Positions 10,208-18,619 of a stretch of DNA of 64,000 bases are shown in pieces. The notes under the pieces are model-generated. The model had not been told where the DNA came from. It worked only from the letters and a program-made list of their open reading frames with translations, and made no database searches. The DNA is from Pseudomonas cannabina (GTDB lineage Bacteria; Pseudomonadota; Gammaproteobacteria; Pseudomonadales; Pseudomonadaceae). Where the stretch lies: contig NZ_FNKU01000001.1 of assembly GCF_900100365.1 (NCBI RefSeq), positions 1,984,001 to 2,048,000 of the forward strand. The letters run 5' to 3'. Numbering within the stretch: the stretch's first letter is position 1; each line of letters begins with the position of its first letter. The position numbers were made by a program, and so were the translations under genes.

Positions 10208-10288
10208 AGCTAACTCCTTATTTTTATTGAATAGCTACAACGTTCAGCGAAGTGGCGGTGACGAGCGCGGAGACGTCCGGCACCGATT

Positions 10289-10302
10289 AAATAGTCATAC
10301 CA
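10289..10302. promoter_or_regulatory. putative GntR-type operator (araF side)
   Basis: The site reads AATAGTCATACCAT. It shares the core AATAGTnnTAC with three other sites at 11292, 11429 and 11502, and fits the xGTnnTACx pattern of FadR-subfamily GntR regulators. It lies in the araF upstream region. Confidence 0.5.
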
Positions 10303-10380
10303 TATAATGAATGACCGCTATGTAACCTAATGTCACTCTGCCGCCGCGCTCCTGCTGGAGTGCGCCGGCCGCGAAAAACC

Positions 10381-11253
10381 TTAGCCGGCGAAGCGCTGGC
10401 ACCGTGTTCCCGTGACGCCTACATGCGCCATCAGCACCGCGCCGTCGAACTGACCATGAGCGTCGGCGGGCGCAGCACTGGTGATGTACAGCGTGTCCAG
10501 GTCAGGACCGCCGAACACACAACTGGTGGGATGGCTGACAGGCAATTCGACGATCCGGTCGACGCTGCCATCCGGCGCAAAGCGGATCAGGCAATTGCCG
10601 CCCCAGCGTGCGTTCCAGACATAACCCTCGGCGTCCATTGCCGAGCCGTCGGGCGAACCGCGACTGTGCTCGGCGGCCCAGATCTGGCGGGGGCCCAGCG
10701 CACCGTCGTCCCGCACCGGGTAGTGATAAATGACGTCATCGAGGGTATCGGCGCTGTACAACACGCTGCCATCAGCGTTCCAGAGCAAGGTGTTGACGAT
10801 GCCCTGCCCGTCCAGCAAGCGAGTCACGCGCGCGTCGGCATCGACGCGAAACAACCCGCCCGAACGACGAACCAGCGGCACATCACCGCCTTCAGCGTCG
10901 ATATTGTTTTGCATGCTGCCCAGCCACAGGCGGCCACTTGCGTCGCAACGGGCCTCGTTGGCGCGATTGCCGGGCGTCGGGTCAGCCACGCAGAACAACG
11001 CCAACGAGGTTTTTTCGGAGGTCAGATCCAGGCGATATACGCCGCTGGCCAATGTCACCAGTGCGTCGCCATGGGTGGTCGGAATGAACGCGGAAACAGG
11101 CTCGGGCATACGCCATTGGCGGTACTGCCCGGCAACCAGCCGGCAGGCGAGAAAGCCGGCGATATCGACCCAGTACAGGGCCTGCGTTTCGGCATCCCAG
11201 AAGGAGCCCTCGGCCAGCTTGAAACGGTGCTCGGAAACGGGCAGCCAGTTCAT
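10381..11253 (-). CDS. SMP-30/gluconolactonase-family lactonase, probably arabinolactonase
   Basis: A 290-residue six-bladed propeller of the SMP-30/gluconolactonase/LRE family. Recognisable blocks are EGSFWDAETQALYWVDI at the start, NEARCDASGRLWLGSM in the middle and SPDGSAMDAEGYVWNARWGG toward the end, which supply the metal-binding Glu, Asn and Asp residues. These enzymes hydrolyse sugar lactones. The neighbouring arabinose importer and mutarotase suggest L-arabino-1,4-lactone or galactonolactone as substrate, the second step of the non-phosphorylative pentose pathway (inference). It is divergent from the epimerase gene, with operators between them. Confidence 0.85.
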   Translation of the reverse strand: MNWLPVSEHRFKLAEGSFWDAETQALYWVDIAGFLACRLVAGQYRQWRMPEPVSAFIPTTHGDALVTLASGVYRLDLTSEKTSLALFCVADPTPGNRANEARCDASGRLWLGSMQNNIDAEGGDVPLVRRSGGLFRVDADARVTRLLDGQGIVNTLLWNADGSVLYSADTLDDVIYHYPVRDDGALGPRQIWAAEHSRGSPDGSAMDAEGYVWNARWGGNCLIRFAPDGSVDRIVELPVSHPTSCVFGGPDLDTLYITSAAPADAHGQFDGAVLMAHVGVTGTRCQRFAG

Positions 11254-11428
11254 GAAAAATGTCCTTTGTTATTGTTGTAAAGGCACTTTTTAAATAGGGG
11301 TACCGCTCAATGGTCGTGTCGCGCACCTGGCCAGCCTGTCCGTCGCTGATCAGACAAGCCCGTCCGGCACGAAATATTGCCGGATCGGCTAAAGTGACGC
11401 ACGCCGCTTCGCTGACACGTGCACTACT

Positions 11429-11442
11429 AAATAGTATTACAA
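11429..11442. promoter_or_regulatory. putative GntR-type operator (central)
   Basis: AAATAGTATTACAA, in an AT-rich stretch about 100 bases before the epimerase start. The core AATAGTnnTAC matches the sites at 10289 and 11502. Confidence 0.5.
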
Positions 11443-11501
11443 TTTATTTTTCAAGCGGCATTTTATCGGCTATAACCCCATGCATCGGATGAAATCCGAT
11501 C

Positions 11502-11517
11502 AAATAGTCTTACCAAT
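11502..11517. promoter_or_regulatory. putative GntR-type operator (epimerase-proximal)
   Basis: AAATAGTCTTACCAAT, 24 bases before the epimerase ATG. A repressor bound here would block the epimerase ribosome site and promoter region. Confidence 0.5.
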
Positions 11518-11540
11518 AACAATAAAAGTGGGTAGATCAG

Positions 11541-12689
11541 ATGAAAACGCATGCTCTTCTCAGCACCCTTGGACTGTCTTTGATGATCAGCACCTTGACT
11601 GCACAGGCTGCAGCACTCTCCAGCGAACACAGCACCTTTGGCCAACTGCCGGACGGCACCGCCGTCGAGAAATACACCCTGCGCAACAGCCACGGCGTGC
11701 AGGCCAGCATCATCACCTACGGCGCCACCCTGCAATCGCTGCTGGTGCCGGACAAGGCTGGCAAGGTCGAAGACATCGTGCTGGGCTTCGATGATGTACA
11801 GGGGTACCAGAACAACGGCACGGTTTATTTCGGCGCGACCATTGGCCGCTTCGGCAACCGCCTCGCAGGTGGCAAATTCACACTCGATGGCAAGACCTGG
11901 CAGGTTCCGCTCAACGACAAGACCAACGCCTTGCACGGCGGTGACAAGGGCTTCGATAAGCGCCTGTGGAAAGCCGAGGAAACCAAAACCGGTGATTCGG
12001 TCGGCGTGAAACTCACGTACGTGTCACCCGATGGCGAAATGGGCTTCCCCGGCACCCTGCAGACCGAAGTCACGTACAGCCTGAACGACAAGAACGAGCT
12101 GAAAATCGACTACCGGGCCACCACCGACAAGCCGACGGTGCTGAACCTGACCAACCACAGCTATTTCAATCTGGCGGGCGCAGGCAGCGGCGATGTGCTC
12201 AAGCAGGTCGCCACCCTGCACGCTTCGCATTACACGCCGGTCAACGACAAACTGATCCCGACCGGCGAATTGCCCGCCGTGGCCGGCACACCGATGGACT
12301 TCCTCAAACCCACGGCCTTCGGCAAGCACATCAAGGATGATCATCCGCAGCTCAAGTACGCTGAACCCAAGCAAGGCGGCTTTGACTTCAACTGGGTTCT
12401 GGACACCAAAGGCGATGTGAAGAAACTGGCCGCCGAGGTCAGCGACCCGCAGTCCGGGCGCAAACTGCAGTTGTTCACCACCGAACCCGGCGTGCAGCTG
12501 TACACCGGCAACTTCCTGGATGGCAGCATCCACGGCAAGGGCGGCAAGGTCTACCCGCACTGGGGTGCGTTCACGCTTGAAACCCAGCATTACCCTGACG
12601 CGCCCAACCAGCCGACATTCCCCAGCACTCGACTGGACCCGGGCAAAGCCTACACCCAGACCACTGTGTTCAAATTCCTCACTGACTGA
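11541..12689 (+). CDS. galM: periplasmic aldose 1-epimerase
   Basis: A 382-residue mutarotase. It has a Sec signal peptide (residues 1-24, cleavage after TAQA), the substrate-binding ITYGATLQSL and GRFGNRLAGG blocks, the catalytic-His motif NLTNHSYFNLAG and the catalytic-Glu region LETQHYPDAPNQP. It interconverts alpha and beta anomers of aldoses. The signal peptide implies a periplasmic location, where it could supply the anomer preferred by AraF or by a periplasmic dehydrogenase. It is divergent from the lactonase and shares its operator region. Confidence 0.92.
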   Translation: MKTHALLSTLGLSLMISTLTAQAAALSSEHSTFGQLPDGTAVEKYTLRNSHGVQASIITYGATLQSLLVPDKAGKVEDIVLGFDDVQGYQNNGTVYFGATIGRFGNRLAGGKFTLDGKTWQVPLNDKTNALHGGDKGFDKRLWKAEETKTGDSVGVKLTYVSPDGEMGFPGTLQTEVTYSLNDKNELKIDYRATTDKPTVLNLTNHSYFNLAGAGSGDVLKQVATLHASHYTPVNDKLIPTGELPAVAGTPMDFLKPTAFGKHIKDDHPQLKYAEPKQGGFDFNWVLDTKGDVKKLAAEVSDPQSGRKLQLFTTEPGVQLYTGNFLDGSIHGKGGKVYPHWGAFTLETQHYPDAPNQPTFPSTRLDPGKAYTQTTVFKFLTD

Positions 12690-12700
12690 GGCATGACCTC

Positions 12701-12727
12701 GCGCAGCCCTGCTCGCAAGGGCTGCGC
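12701..12727. terminator. bidirectional stem-loop between galM and the metal-binding protein gene
   Basis: A perfect 10-bp inverted repeat (GCGCAGCCCT / AGGGCTGCGC) with a 7-base loop lies between two convergent stops. There is no T-run, so termination may be weak or Rho-assisted. Confidence 0.55.
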
Positions 12728-12737
12728 GTGTTCGGGT

Positions 12738-13634
12738 TTACTGATTGCGCTTCATCGCTGCCGTCAGCGTATCGACGTTGTAGCGAAACATCTTCGCGTA
12801 CGTTGGCGCGGGGCCATCGGCTGGCGACAGTGATTCAACGTACAGCTCGCCGCCCGGATGGGCACCACTGGCCTGGGCGATCTGCTTGACCAGACGCGGA
12901 TCACTGGAGTTCTCGAAGAAATACGCGCTGACGTGTTCGGCCTTGATCTGCCGGATCAGCTTCGAAACATCGGCTGCCGACGCCTCGGACTCGGTAGACA
13001 GACCCAGCGGCGACAGGAACGTCACGCCGTAGGCATCACCGAAATAACCGAACGCATCGTGAGAAGTCAGGATCTTGCGGCTGGCCGCCGGGACCGAGTT
13101 AATCTGATCACGGGCGTACTGATCGAGCTGTTGCAAGTCAGCGATGTAGCGGTCGCCATTGGCCTGGTATTCGCTGGCACCTTCGGGGTCGGCTTTCTTC
13201 AATGCAGCGATGATGTTGCGCACATAAATCACCCCATTGGCAGCGCTGTTCCAGGCATGTGGATCGACGATGCGTTTGCCATCTTCATCCATGCTGCGCG
13301 TCTTGATGCCTTGCGAAAGCACCACCGGCTGGCCTTTGTAGCCTGAGGCCTTGATCAACCGATCCATCCAGCCTTCCAGATGCAGGCCGCTGACAAAAGC
13401 CAGATCGGCATTTTTCAGTGCCTGAGCATCACTTGGCGTTGGCTCGTAGACGTGCGGGTCGCCATTCGGGCCGATCAGGGATTTGACGTGAACACGCTCG
13501 CCGCCGACCGTGCTGACCATATCGGCGATCACCGTAAACGATGCCACCGTCTCAAGTGGTTTGGCCTGGGCCAGACTGGCGAACGCGGACAACGCCAGTG
13601 CAGCCATCGAACTCAACAGCATCAATCGTTTCAT
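12738..13634 (-). CDS. zinc/manganese ABC transporter substrate-binding protein (ZnuA-like)
   Basis: A 298-residue cluster A-I periplasmic metal-binding protein. The start at 13634 opens a signal peptide (MKRLMLLSSMAALALSAFAS, cleavage after AQA). The longer open frame upstream runs antisense-like through the permease gene and was rejected. Metal ligands are visible in GDPHVYEPTP, DPHAW and the TSHDAFGYF block, with a late acidic ligand. It lacks the His-rich loop of classical ZnuA, so manganese is an alternative substrate, but the Zur-like boxes upstream of the operon favour zinc. It is the last gene of the operon. Confidence 0.88.
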   Translation of the reverse strand: MKRLMLLSSMAALALSAFASLAQAKPLETVASFTVIADMVSTVGGERVHVKSLIGPNGDPHVYEPTPSDAQALKNADLAFVSGLHLEGWMDRLIKASGYKGQPVVLSQGIKTRSMDEDGKRIVDPHAWNSAANGVIYVRNIIAALKKADPEGASEYQANGDRYIADLQQLDQYARDQINSVPAASRKILTSHDAFGYFGDAYGVTFLSPLGLSTESEASAADVSKLIRQIKAEHVSAYFFENSSDPRLVKQIAQASGAHPGGELYVESLSPADGPAPTYAKMFRYNVDTLTAAMKRNQ

Positions 13635-13645
13635 GACATACCTTT

Positions 13646-14515
13646 TCAGTGGGCCAGGTGAGGTTTGGGAAACAGCCGACGCACAATGCCTGTGCGTCCG
13701 AACAGCAGGGAAAATGCGTAAAACGCACTCGCGGTCAATACGATGGCGGGCCCCGAGGCCACGCCAAGGTGATAGGAAACGATCAGGCCGATCAGCCCGG
13801 ACAAGGTGGCGAGCAGCGTCGAAATCAACATCAGGCCGCTCAGCGAATTGCTCCAGAATCGCGCAGCCGTTGCGGGCAGCATCATCATGCCGACCGCCAT
13901 CAACGTGCCCAGCGCCTGAAAACCTGCGACCAGATTGAGCACGACAAGCAGCAGGAACAACACGTGATACAGCGATCCACGCCCGCCCTCGGCGCGCAAG
14001 AAACCCGGATCGAAGCACTCCAGCACCAGTGGGCGGTAGATCACCGCCAACAGCACCAGCGTGAACGAAGCAATGCTGCCGACCATGTAGATCGACGCGT
14101 CATCGATGGCCAGAATGGTGCCGAACAGCACATGCAGCAGGTCGACGCTGGAGCCGTGCAGCGACACGATCAGCACCCCGGCTGCCAGCGAGGTCAGGTA
14201 GAAACTGGCGAAACTGGCATCCTCGCGCAGTGACGTCAGGCGGCTGACCAGCCCGGACAGCAACGCCACCGCCAACCCGGCGATCAGGCCGCCAAAGCCC
14301 ATGGCGGGCAGTGAAAGGCCGGCGACCATGAAGCCTACCGCAGCCCCCGGCAGCACCGCATGACTCATGGCGTCGCCCACCAGGCTCATGCGTCGCAGCA
14401 TCAGCAACACGCCCACCGGGCCCGAACCGATACCCAGGGCCAGGCACGCTACCAGCGCGCGACGCATGAAACCGAATTCGATAAACGGCTCGACGATCAG
14501 GCTGTAGAGCATCAT
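13646..14515 (-). CDS. zinc/manganese ABC transporter permease (ZnuB-like)
   Basis: A 289-residue inner-membrane permease of the ABC-3 family with about eight hydrophobic segments. It carries the family blocks LRRMSLVGDAMSHAVLPG and GTLMAVGMMMLPATAARFW. Its start overlaps the ATPase stop, so translation is coupled. It works with the ATPase upstream and the binding protein downstream for divalent metal uptake. Confidence 0.9.
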   Translation of the reverse strand: MMLYSLIVEPFIEFGFMRRALVACLALGIGSGPVGVLLMLRRMSLVGDAMSHAVLPGAAVGFMVAGLSLPAMGFGGLIAGLAVALLSGLVSRLTSLREDASFASFYLTSLAAGVLIVSLHGSSVDLLHVLFGTILAIDDASIYMVGSIASFTLVLLAVIYRPLVLECFDPGFLRAEGGRGSLYHVLFLLLVVLNLVAGFQALGTLMAVGMMMLPATAARFWSNSLSGLMLISTLLATLSGLIGLIVSYHLGVASGPAIVLTASAFYAFSLLFGRTGIVRRLFPKPHLAH

Positions 14516-15261
14516 GTGCGCTCGTCCTCGACATCACACAACAGTGCGTCGGGGCTCCAGTATTCCGCCATGTTGCGCGCCTTGCGCAGGTTGGCAACGC
14601 TGAGCACATCCGCTGTGTCACCCCAGGCGATGGCTTCGCGGGCCATCAACAGCGTTTGCGGAAAGTGCTGACGAACCTGATCGATGTCGTGCAACACCGC
14701 GATCACGGTCCGCCCCTGGCCGTGCCAGGCCCGCACCAATTCCAGCAAATCGCGAGTGGTGCGTGCATCAATGGCGGTGAACGGCTCGTCCAGCAAAATC
14801 ACCGAAGCGTCCTGCAGCAACAGCCGGGCAAACAGCACGCGCTGGAACTGGCCGGACGACAGCGAACCCACGCTGCGACCTTCGAACCCTTCCAGCCCGA
14901 CGGTGCGTAGCGCCTCTGCGGTGAGCCGGGCATGATTGCGCGTCAGGCCACGAAACGGCCCGATGCTGTGCCACGCGCCCATGGCCACGGTATCCGCCAC
15001 GCTCAACGGAAAGCTGCGATCGATTTCGGCGGCCTGAGGCAGATAGCCGATGGTGCGGGTTGCCAGACGCCCGCGATCGACACGCCCCTGCGCAGGCTTC
15101 ATGGTCCCGGCGATGGCCTTGATCAGGGTCGACTTGCCGGCACCGTTCGGTCCGACAATCGCCGTCAGGCTGCCCGCTTCGAATCGACCGTTGAGGTGAT
15201 GCACAGCGGGGCGGCGCTCGTAAGCCACCGTAAGGTTTTCGAGGCTGATCGCGGCACTCAC
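14512..15261 (-). CDS. zinc/manganese ABC transporter ATPase (ZnuC-like)
   Basis: A 249-residue ABC ATPase. It shows Walker A GPNGAGKS (residues 37-44), signature LSSGQFQR and Walker B VILLDEPFTAID. I chose the GTG at 15261: it matches the normal family N-terminus and overlaps the stop of a small upstream ORF (GTGA). The longer frame to 15438 would add about 59 unrelated residues that are really the small ORF in another frame. It is the second gene of a Zur-type operon. Confidence 0.85.
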   Translation of the reverse strand: MSAAISLENLTVAYERRPAVHHLNGRFEAGSLTAIVGPNGAGKSTLIKAIAGTMKPAQGRVDRGRLATRTIGYLPQAAEIDRSFPLSVADTVAMGAWHSIGPFRGLTRNHARLTAEALRTVGLEGFEGRSVGSLSSGQFQRVLFARLLLQDASVILLDEPFTAIDARTTRDLLELVRAWHGQGRTVIAVLHDIDQVRQHFPQTLLMAREAIAWGDTADVLSVANLRKARNMAEYWSPDALLCDVEDERT

Positions 15262-15389
15262 GGAATGGCCACCGACCAGCCGATCGCCGCCCACAACAGC
15301 GCCAGTACCGCAAGCGAGAACAGCACTCGTTTCCAGGCCGACTGGGCCAGAACGGAAGCCGGGATCGAAGAAGATTGAGAAGATTTCAC
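15258..15389 (-). CDS. 43-residue single-span membrane protein, first gene of the metal operon
   Basis: A GTG-started ORF of 43 residues. It has a polar N-terminus (VKSSQSSSIPASVLAQSAWK) followed by one membrane span (VLFSLAVLALLWAAIGWSVAIP) at the C-terminus. Its TGA overlaps the GTG of the ATPase gene, which is the typical spacing of coupled genes. The Zur-like boxes lie 24-72 bases upstream, consistent with this being the first translated gene. The function is unknown; it could be a small accessory subunit of the importer or simply a leader that couples translation. Confidence 0.55.
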   Translation of the reverse strand: MKSSQSSSIPASVLAQSAWKRVLFSLAVLALLWAAIGWSVAIP

Positions 15390-15411
15390 GCGCCAGTAAC
15401 CTGCAATTATT

Positions 15412-15427
15412 CGTTACAGTATTACAT
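15412..15427. promoter_or_regulatory. putative Zur box, proximal
   Basis: CGTTACAGTATTACAT resembles the Zur consensus core GTTATAATATAACAT with three differences. It is 23 bases upstream of the small membrane ORF. Confidence 0.5.
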
Positions 15428-15442
15428 ATCAAAGACACACTT

Positions 15443-15460
15443 CGTTATAAAATAACATTT
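15443..15460. promoter_or_regulatory. putative Zur box, distal
   Basis: CGTTATAAAATAACATTT holds the palindromic arms GTTAT and ATAAC around AAA, plus the right-flank CATTT of the Zur consensus. It is the stronger of the two sites and places the metal ABC operon under zinc repression. Confidence 0.65.
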
Positions 15461-15548
15461 AAGAATGCAAGCTGTTGCTGTGACCACGCCTGCCGACCTT
15501 CGGTCTGATCGCGTTTGCGTTGCTTGAGTCTGTACTGGCAAACCTATA

Positions 15549-15564
15549 CTGTACATCCAAACAG
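15549..15564. promoter_or_regulatory. LexA box
   Basis: CTGTACATCCAAACAG fits the gammaproteobacterial SOS operator CTG-N10-CAG with AT-rich interior. It overlaps a possible -10 (TATACT, 15545-15550) and ends 14 bases before the radical-SAM start, an ideal repressor position. Confidence 0.75.
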
Positions 15565-15578
15565 TCAAGGGTCTTTCC

Positions 15579-16799
15579 ATGGAGCTCATCGACAAGCTCA
15601 GCATCCTCGCAGACGCCGCCAAGTACGATGCGTCGTGCGCCAGCAGTGGAGCCCCCAAGCGCAGCTCGCAGAACAAATCCGGGCTGGGTTCCACCAACGG
15701 CATGGGCATTTGCCACAGCTATACGCCCGATGGACGTTGCGTCTCGTTGCTGAAAATCCTGCTGACCAACTTCTGCCTGTATGACTGCCAGTATTGCGTC
15801 AACCGCCGCTCCAGTGATGTGCCGCGCGCGCGCTTCACGCCCGAAGAAGTGGTCACCCTGACTCTGGACTTCTATCGTCGCAATTGCGTCAGCGGGCTGT
15901 TTTTGAGTTCCGGGATCATTCGCTCGGCCGATTACACCATGGAGCAGTTGGTCGAGGTGGCGCGGTTGCTGCGCGAAGTGCACGAGTTCCGCGGCTACGT
16001 CCACCTCAAGACCATTCCCGATGCCGATCCGGCGCTCATCGAAAAGGCCGGGCGCTATGCCGACCGCCTGAGCGTCAATATCGAGCTGCCGACCGATCTC
16101 AGCCTGCAAACCCTTGCGCCGGAAAAAGACGTCGCGTCCATCAAGCAGGCCATGCAGACCATCTACACCGGCGAACAGACTGTGCGCAACGAACCGCGCT
16201 CGCCGCGTTTTGCGCCAGCCGGGCAAAGTACGCAAATGATCGTTGGCGCTGACGCCACCGATGACAGCACCATCCTGCACAGCGCGCAGTCACTGTACAG
16301 TGACTTCAAGCTGCGCCGGGTCTACTACTCGGCGTTCAGCCCGATCCCGAACAGCCCCAACAGCGTGCCGCTGGCCGCCCCGCCGCTGATGCGCGAGCAC
16401 CGCCTGTATCAGGCCGACTTTCTGCTGCGCGGGTATGGTTTCACTGCAGGCGAACTGCTCAGCGGCCCCGGCGATCTTGCCCTGGATATCGGCCCCAAGC
16501 TGGCATGGGCATTGGGCAATCGGCAAGTGTTTCCACTGGACTTGAACAACGCCGACCCGGCGCTGATCGCCCGGGTGCCGGGCATCGGCATTCGTACCAC
16601 CCAGCGGCTGGTCGAGCTGCGCAAGCAGCGGCGCATTCGTTACGAAGACCTGACCCGCATGCGTTGTGTGCTGGCCAAAGCCAAACCGTTCATCATCACC
16701 AGCGACTATCACCCGCCACATGCCGAGACCACCAGCGAGTTCCTGCATCATCAGTTGCGCGACCGGCCGCAGCCCCAGCAAATGGGGCTCTGGGGATGA
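15579..16799 (+). CDS. putative DNA modification/repair radical SAM protein
   Basis: A 406-residue radical SAM enzyme. The iron-sulfur cluster motif is C-x3-C-x2-C (Cys66, Cys70, Cys73 in CLYDCQYC). The C-terminal part holds helix-hairpin-helix-like DNA-binding sequence (ADPALIARVPGIGIRTTQRLVEL). This is the family linked to uracil-DNA-glycosylase-like proteins and often paired with the protein encoded next. The LexA box supports a DNA-damage role. The stop overlaps the next start (ATGA). The actual reaction is not known. Confidence 0.88.
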   Translation: MELIDKLSILADAAKYDASCASSGAPKRSSQNKSGLGSTNGMGICHSYTPDGRCVSLLKILLTNFCLYDCQYCVNRRSSDVPRARFTPEEVVTLTLDFYRRNCVSGLFLSSGIIRSADYTMEQLVEVARLLREVHEFRGYVHLKTIPDADPALIEKAGRYADRLSVNIELPTDLSLQTLAPEKDVASIKQAMQTIYTGEQTVRNEPRSPRFAPAGQSTQMIVGADATDDSTILHSAQSLYSDFKLRRVYYSAFSPIPNSPNSVPLAAPPLMREHRLYQADFLLRGYGFTAGELLSGPGDLALDIGPKLAWALGNRQVFPLDLNNADPALIARVPGIGIRTTQRLVELRKQRRIRYEDLTRMRCVLAKAKPFIITSDYHPPHAETTSEFLHHQLRDRPQPQQMGLWG

Positions 16800-17635
16800 T
16801 CTGTCTCGATTGTGATGATCTGTTCGAAACGTGGCGAACTCAGGCACGCTGGCTATTGAGCCACGAGATCGACCCCAGCCAGGTCAGCTGGAAATCCCCT
16901 GATGCAGCCGACCTGTTTGGCAGCGAGGAACAATACCCCGAAGAATACGGCCCGTTTCAAGCGCGGGTTCCGCTGGAGTTGTTGAAACTGCTGGAAAGCA
17001 CGTCGCGCTATCGCGGCGAGCAGCGCTGGAGCTTGCTGTATGAAGTGCTGTGGCGCGTTACGCATGGTGATCGAACGGCCATGATGGCGGGCGACAAACT
17101 GGGCAGCGAGCTGCATCGACGTCTCAAATCGGTACGGCGCGAGGCGCACCATCTGCATGCCTTTCTGCGTTTTGTGGCGCTGCCGCCTGCCGACAACGAA
17201 GCAGCGATCATGCGCCCGCAGTATGTAGCCTGGCATGAGCCGGCCCACGATATTCTGCTGAGTGCCAGTGAACACTTCATAGGGCGAATGGGCCAGCATC
17301 GCTGGATGATTGCCACGCCACATGACGGTGTCTATTACGACGGCAATGAGCTGATTCACGAACGCCGCTGCCCGGAAGCATGGAAGACCATGGCGAGGCA
17401 GGTGGAGGACCCGCACGGTGAGCTTTGGCTGACGTATTACAGTCACATCTTCAATCCCGCCCGGCTGAACCCCAAGGTCATGGAGGGTCACTTCCCTTCG
17501 CGCTTCTGGAAAAACCTGCCGGAAGGCCCGCTGATCCCGGCACTCATCACTCAGGCCCGCACCGGCAAACAGCGCGACGGCCAGGCCAGTGACATCGCCG
17601 CCCGACGCGGCAAGAAGATTGCGCTGAAGGATTGA
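16796..17635 (+). CDS. DNA metabolism protein partner of the radical SAM enzyme (TIGR03915-type)
   Basis: A 279-residue protein beginning MICLDCDDLFETWRTQARWLL, recognised as the conserved partner of the radical SAM protein. In other bacteria this region is fused to a uracil-DNA-glycosylase domain; here the glycosylase part is absent. Typical blocks are RFVALPP, MRPQYVAWHEPAHDIL, HFIGRMGQHRWMI and a Lys/Arg-rich end. The start was set at 16796 by its ATGA overlap with the upstream stop; the longer frame reads antisense-like sequence. It is presumably SOS-induced with its partner. The biochemical role is unknown. Confidence 0.82.
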   Translation: MICLDCDDLFETWRTQARWLLSHEIDPSQVSWKSPDAADLFGSEEQYPEEYGPFQARVPLELLKLLESTSRYRGEQRWSLLYEVLWRVTHGDRTAMMAGDKLGSELHRRLKSVRREAHHLHAFLRFVALPPADNEAAIMRPQYVAWHEPAHDILLSASEHFIGRMGQHRWMIATPHDGVYYDGNELIHERRCPEAWKTMARQVEDPHGELWLTYYSHIFNPARLNPKVMEGHFPSRFWKNLPEGPLIPALITQARTGKQRDGQASDIAARRGKKIALKD

Positions 17636-17681
17636 GTCTTTGACGTTGCGACGCTCGTGCCCTGGCTGATGCATCCAGGAT

Positions 17682-17725
17682 CGGACGCAGAGCGTCCGGA
17701 ACGGCATGCGACGCGGAGCGTCGCA
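17682..17725. repeat. pair of REP-like palindromes
   Basis: Two short stem-loops, CGGACGC-AGA-GCGTCCG (17682-17698) and TGCGACGC-GGA-GCGTCGCA (17707-17725), sit 8 bases apart in the gap between convergent genes. The shared GACGCnGAGCGTC core is typical of Pseudomonas REP sequences, and the pair may also act as a terminator. Confidence 0.65.
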
Positions 17726-17776
17726 CGATAGTTGAGATTATCGGGAATGCCTGGGTTGATGTATAACGCCCGGTGC

Positions 17777-18619
17777 CTAAAACGAAACCCGCCCTTCGAT
17801 ACAGGTCACGGTCGAGCCACCCACCCAGATATCGTCACCCACTCGCTGAATGGACACCCGCCCCTTGCGTCCGAGTGCGGTGCCCTGGCTGACAACGTAA
17901 CGCTCGGGCGCGAGGCCCTCTTCCAGAAACCAGCGGGCGATACCGGCGTTGAGGCTGCCGGTCACCGGGTCTTCGGCCATGCCGTCACCGGGCACGAAAG
18001 CGCGCACTTCAAACTGCGCCTCGTCACCCTCCACCGCAGGGTCCCATGGCGCGACAACGCCGAGCTTCAGGCCGCTCAGTTGCGCGTAGTCAGGCTGCAA
18101 ATTGAGCACACTGGCGCGATCTGCCAGCCTGAAAGCGACCCAGCCGGGGCCGTTATCCACCCAGCGCGCATCCAGAATGTCCCCCGTACCGAGCTTCATG
18201 CCAAGGCGAATCCGCTCGATCAGCTCCGGTTCTACCGCGCCCGAACGCAGCAACGGGGGCGCAGTGAATGCCAGCCCACTGCCCTCGCGGCGAATGCGCA
18301 CCAGCCCGATGCCGCACTCCTGAATGATTTCCTCACCCTGCGCCACGCCGCCGCTCTCCAGCCAAGCGTGACAGCTGCCCAAGGTGGGATGGCCAGCGAA
18401 CGGCAGCTCGACAAGGGTCGTGAAGATACGCACGCGATAGTCGGCACGCGGATCTGTCGGTTTGAGCAGAAAGGTGGTTTCACTGAGGTTGGTCCAGCGC
18501 GCGAACGCTGCCATCTGCTCGTCGGTCAGGCCATCCGCGCCCAGCACCACGGCCAGCGGATTGCCGAGTAGCGGTTGATCGCTGAACACGTCCAGTTGTT
18601 TGAAATCGAACGATCGCAT
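17777..18619 (-). CDS. PhzF-family isomerase/epimerase
   Basis: A 280-residue PhzF/YddE-type protein with the double diaminopimelate-epimerase-like fold. The catalytic Glu47 lies in NLSETTF, and the GNPLAVV, FAGHPTLGS and EDPVTGSLNAGIARW blocks are all present. I used the start at 18619 because it begins the conserved FKQLDVF strand; upstream residues are not family-like. It is divergent from the sir2 gene. Members isomerise small metabolites; no phenazine cluster is nearby, so phenazine synthesis is not implied. Confidence 0.9.
   Translation of the reverse strand: MRSFDFKQLDVFSDQPLLGNPLAVVLGADGLTDEQMAAFARWTNLSETTFLLKPTDPRADYRVRIFTTLVELPFAGHPTLGSCHAWLESGGVAQGEEIIQECGIGLVRIRREGSGLAFTAPPLLRSGAVEPELIERIRLGMKLGTGDILDARWVDNGPGWVAFRLADRASVLNLQPDYAQLSGLKLGVVAPWDPAVEGDEAQFEVRAFVPGDGMAEDPVTGSLNAGIARWFLEEGLAPERYVVSQGTALGRKGRVSIQRVGDDIWVGGSTVTCIEGRVSF

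Larger units (their letters stand above)
11254..11540. promoter_or_regulatory. divergent control region with three operator copies
   Basis: The 287-base gap between the divergent lactonase and epimerase genes holds three AATAG-type sites: AAATAGGGGTACC at 11292-11304, AAATAGTATTACAA at 11429-11442, and AAATAGTCTTACCAAT at 11502-11517. Together with the araF-side site they suggest one regulator controls transporter, lactonase and epimerase. No regulator gene for it is present in the window. Confidence 0.5.

Noticed and set aside
13635..14018. N-terminal extension of the metal-binding protein to 426 residues
   Set aside because: It reads through the permease gene in another frame; the signal peptide at 13634 marks the true start.
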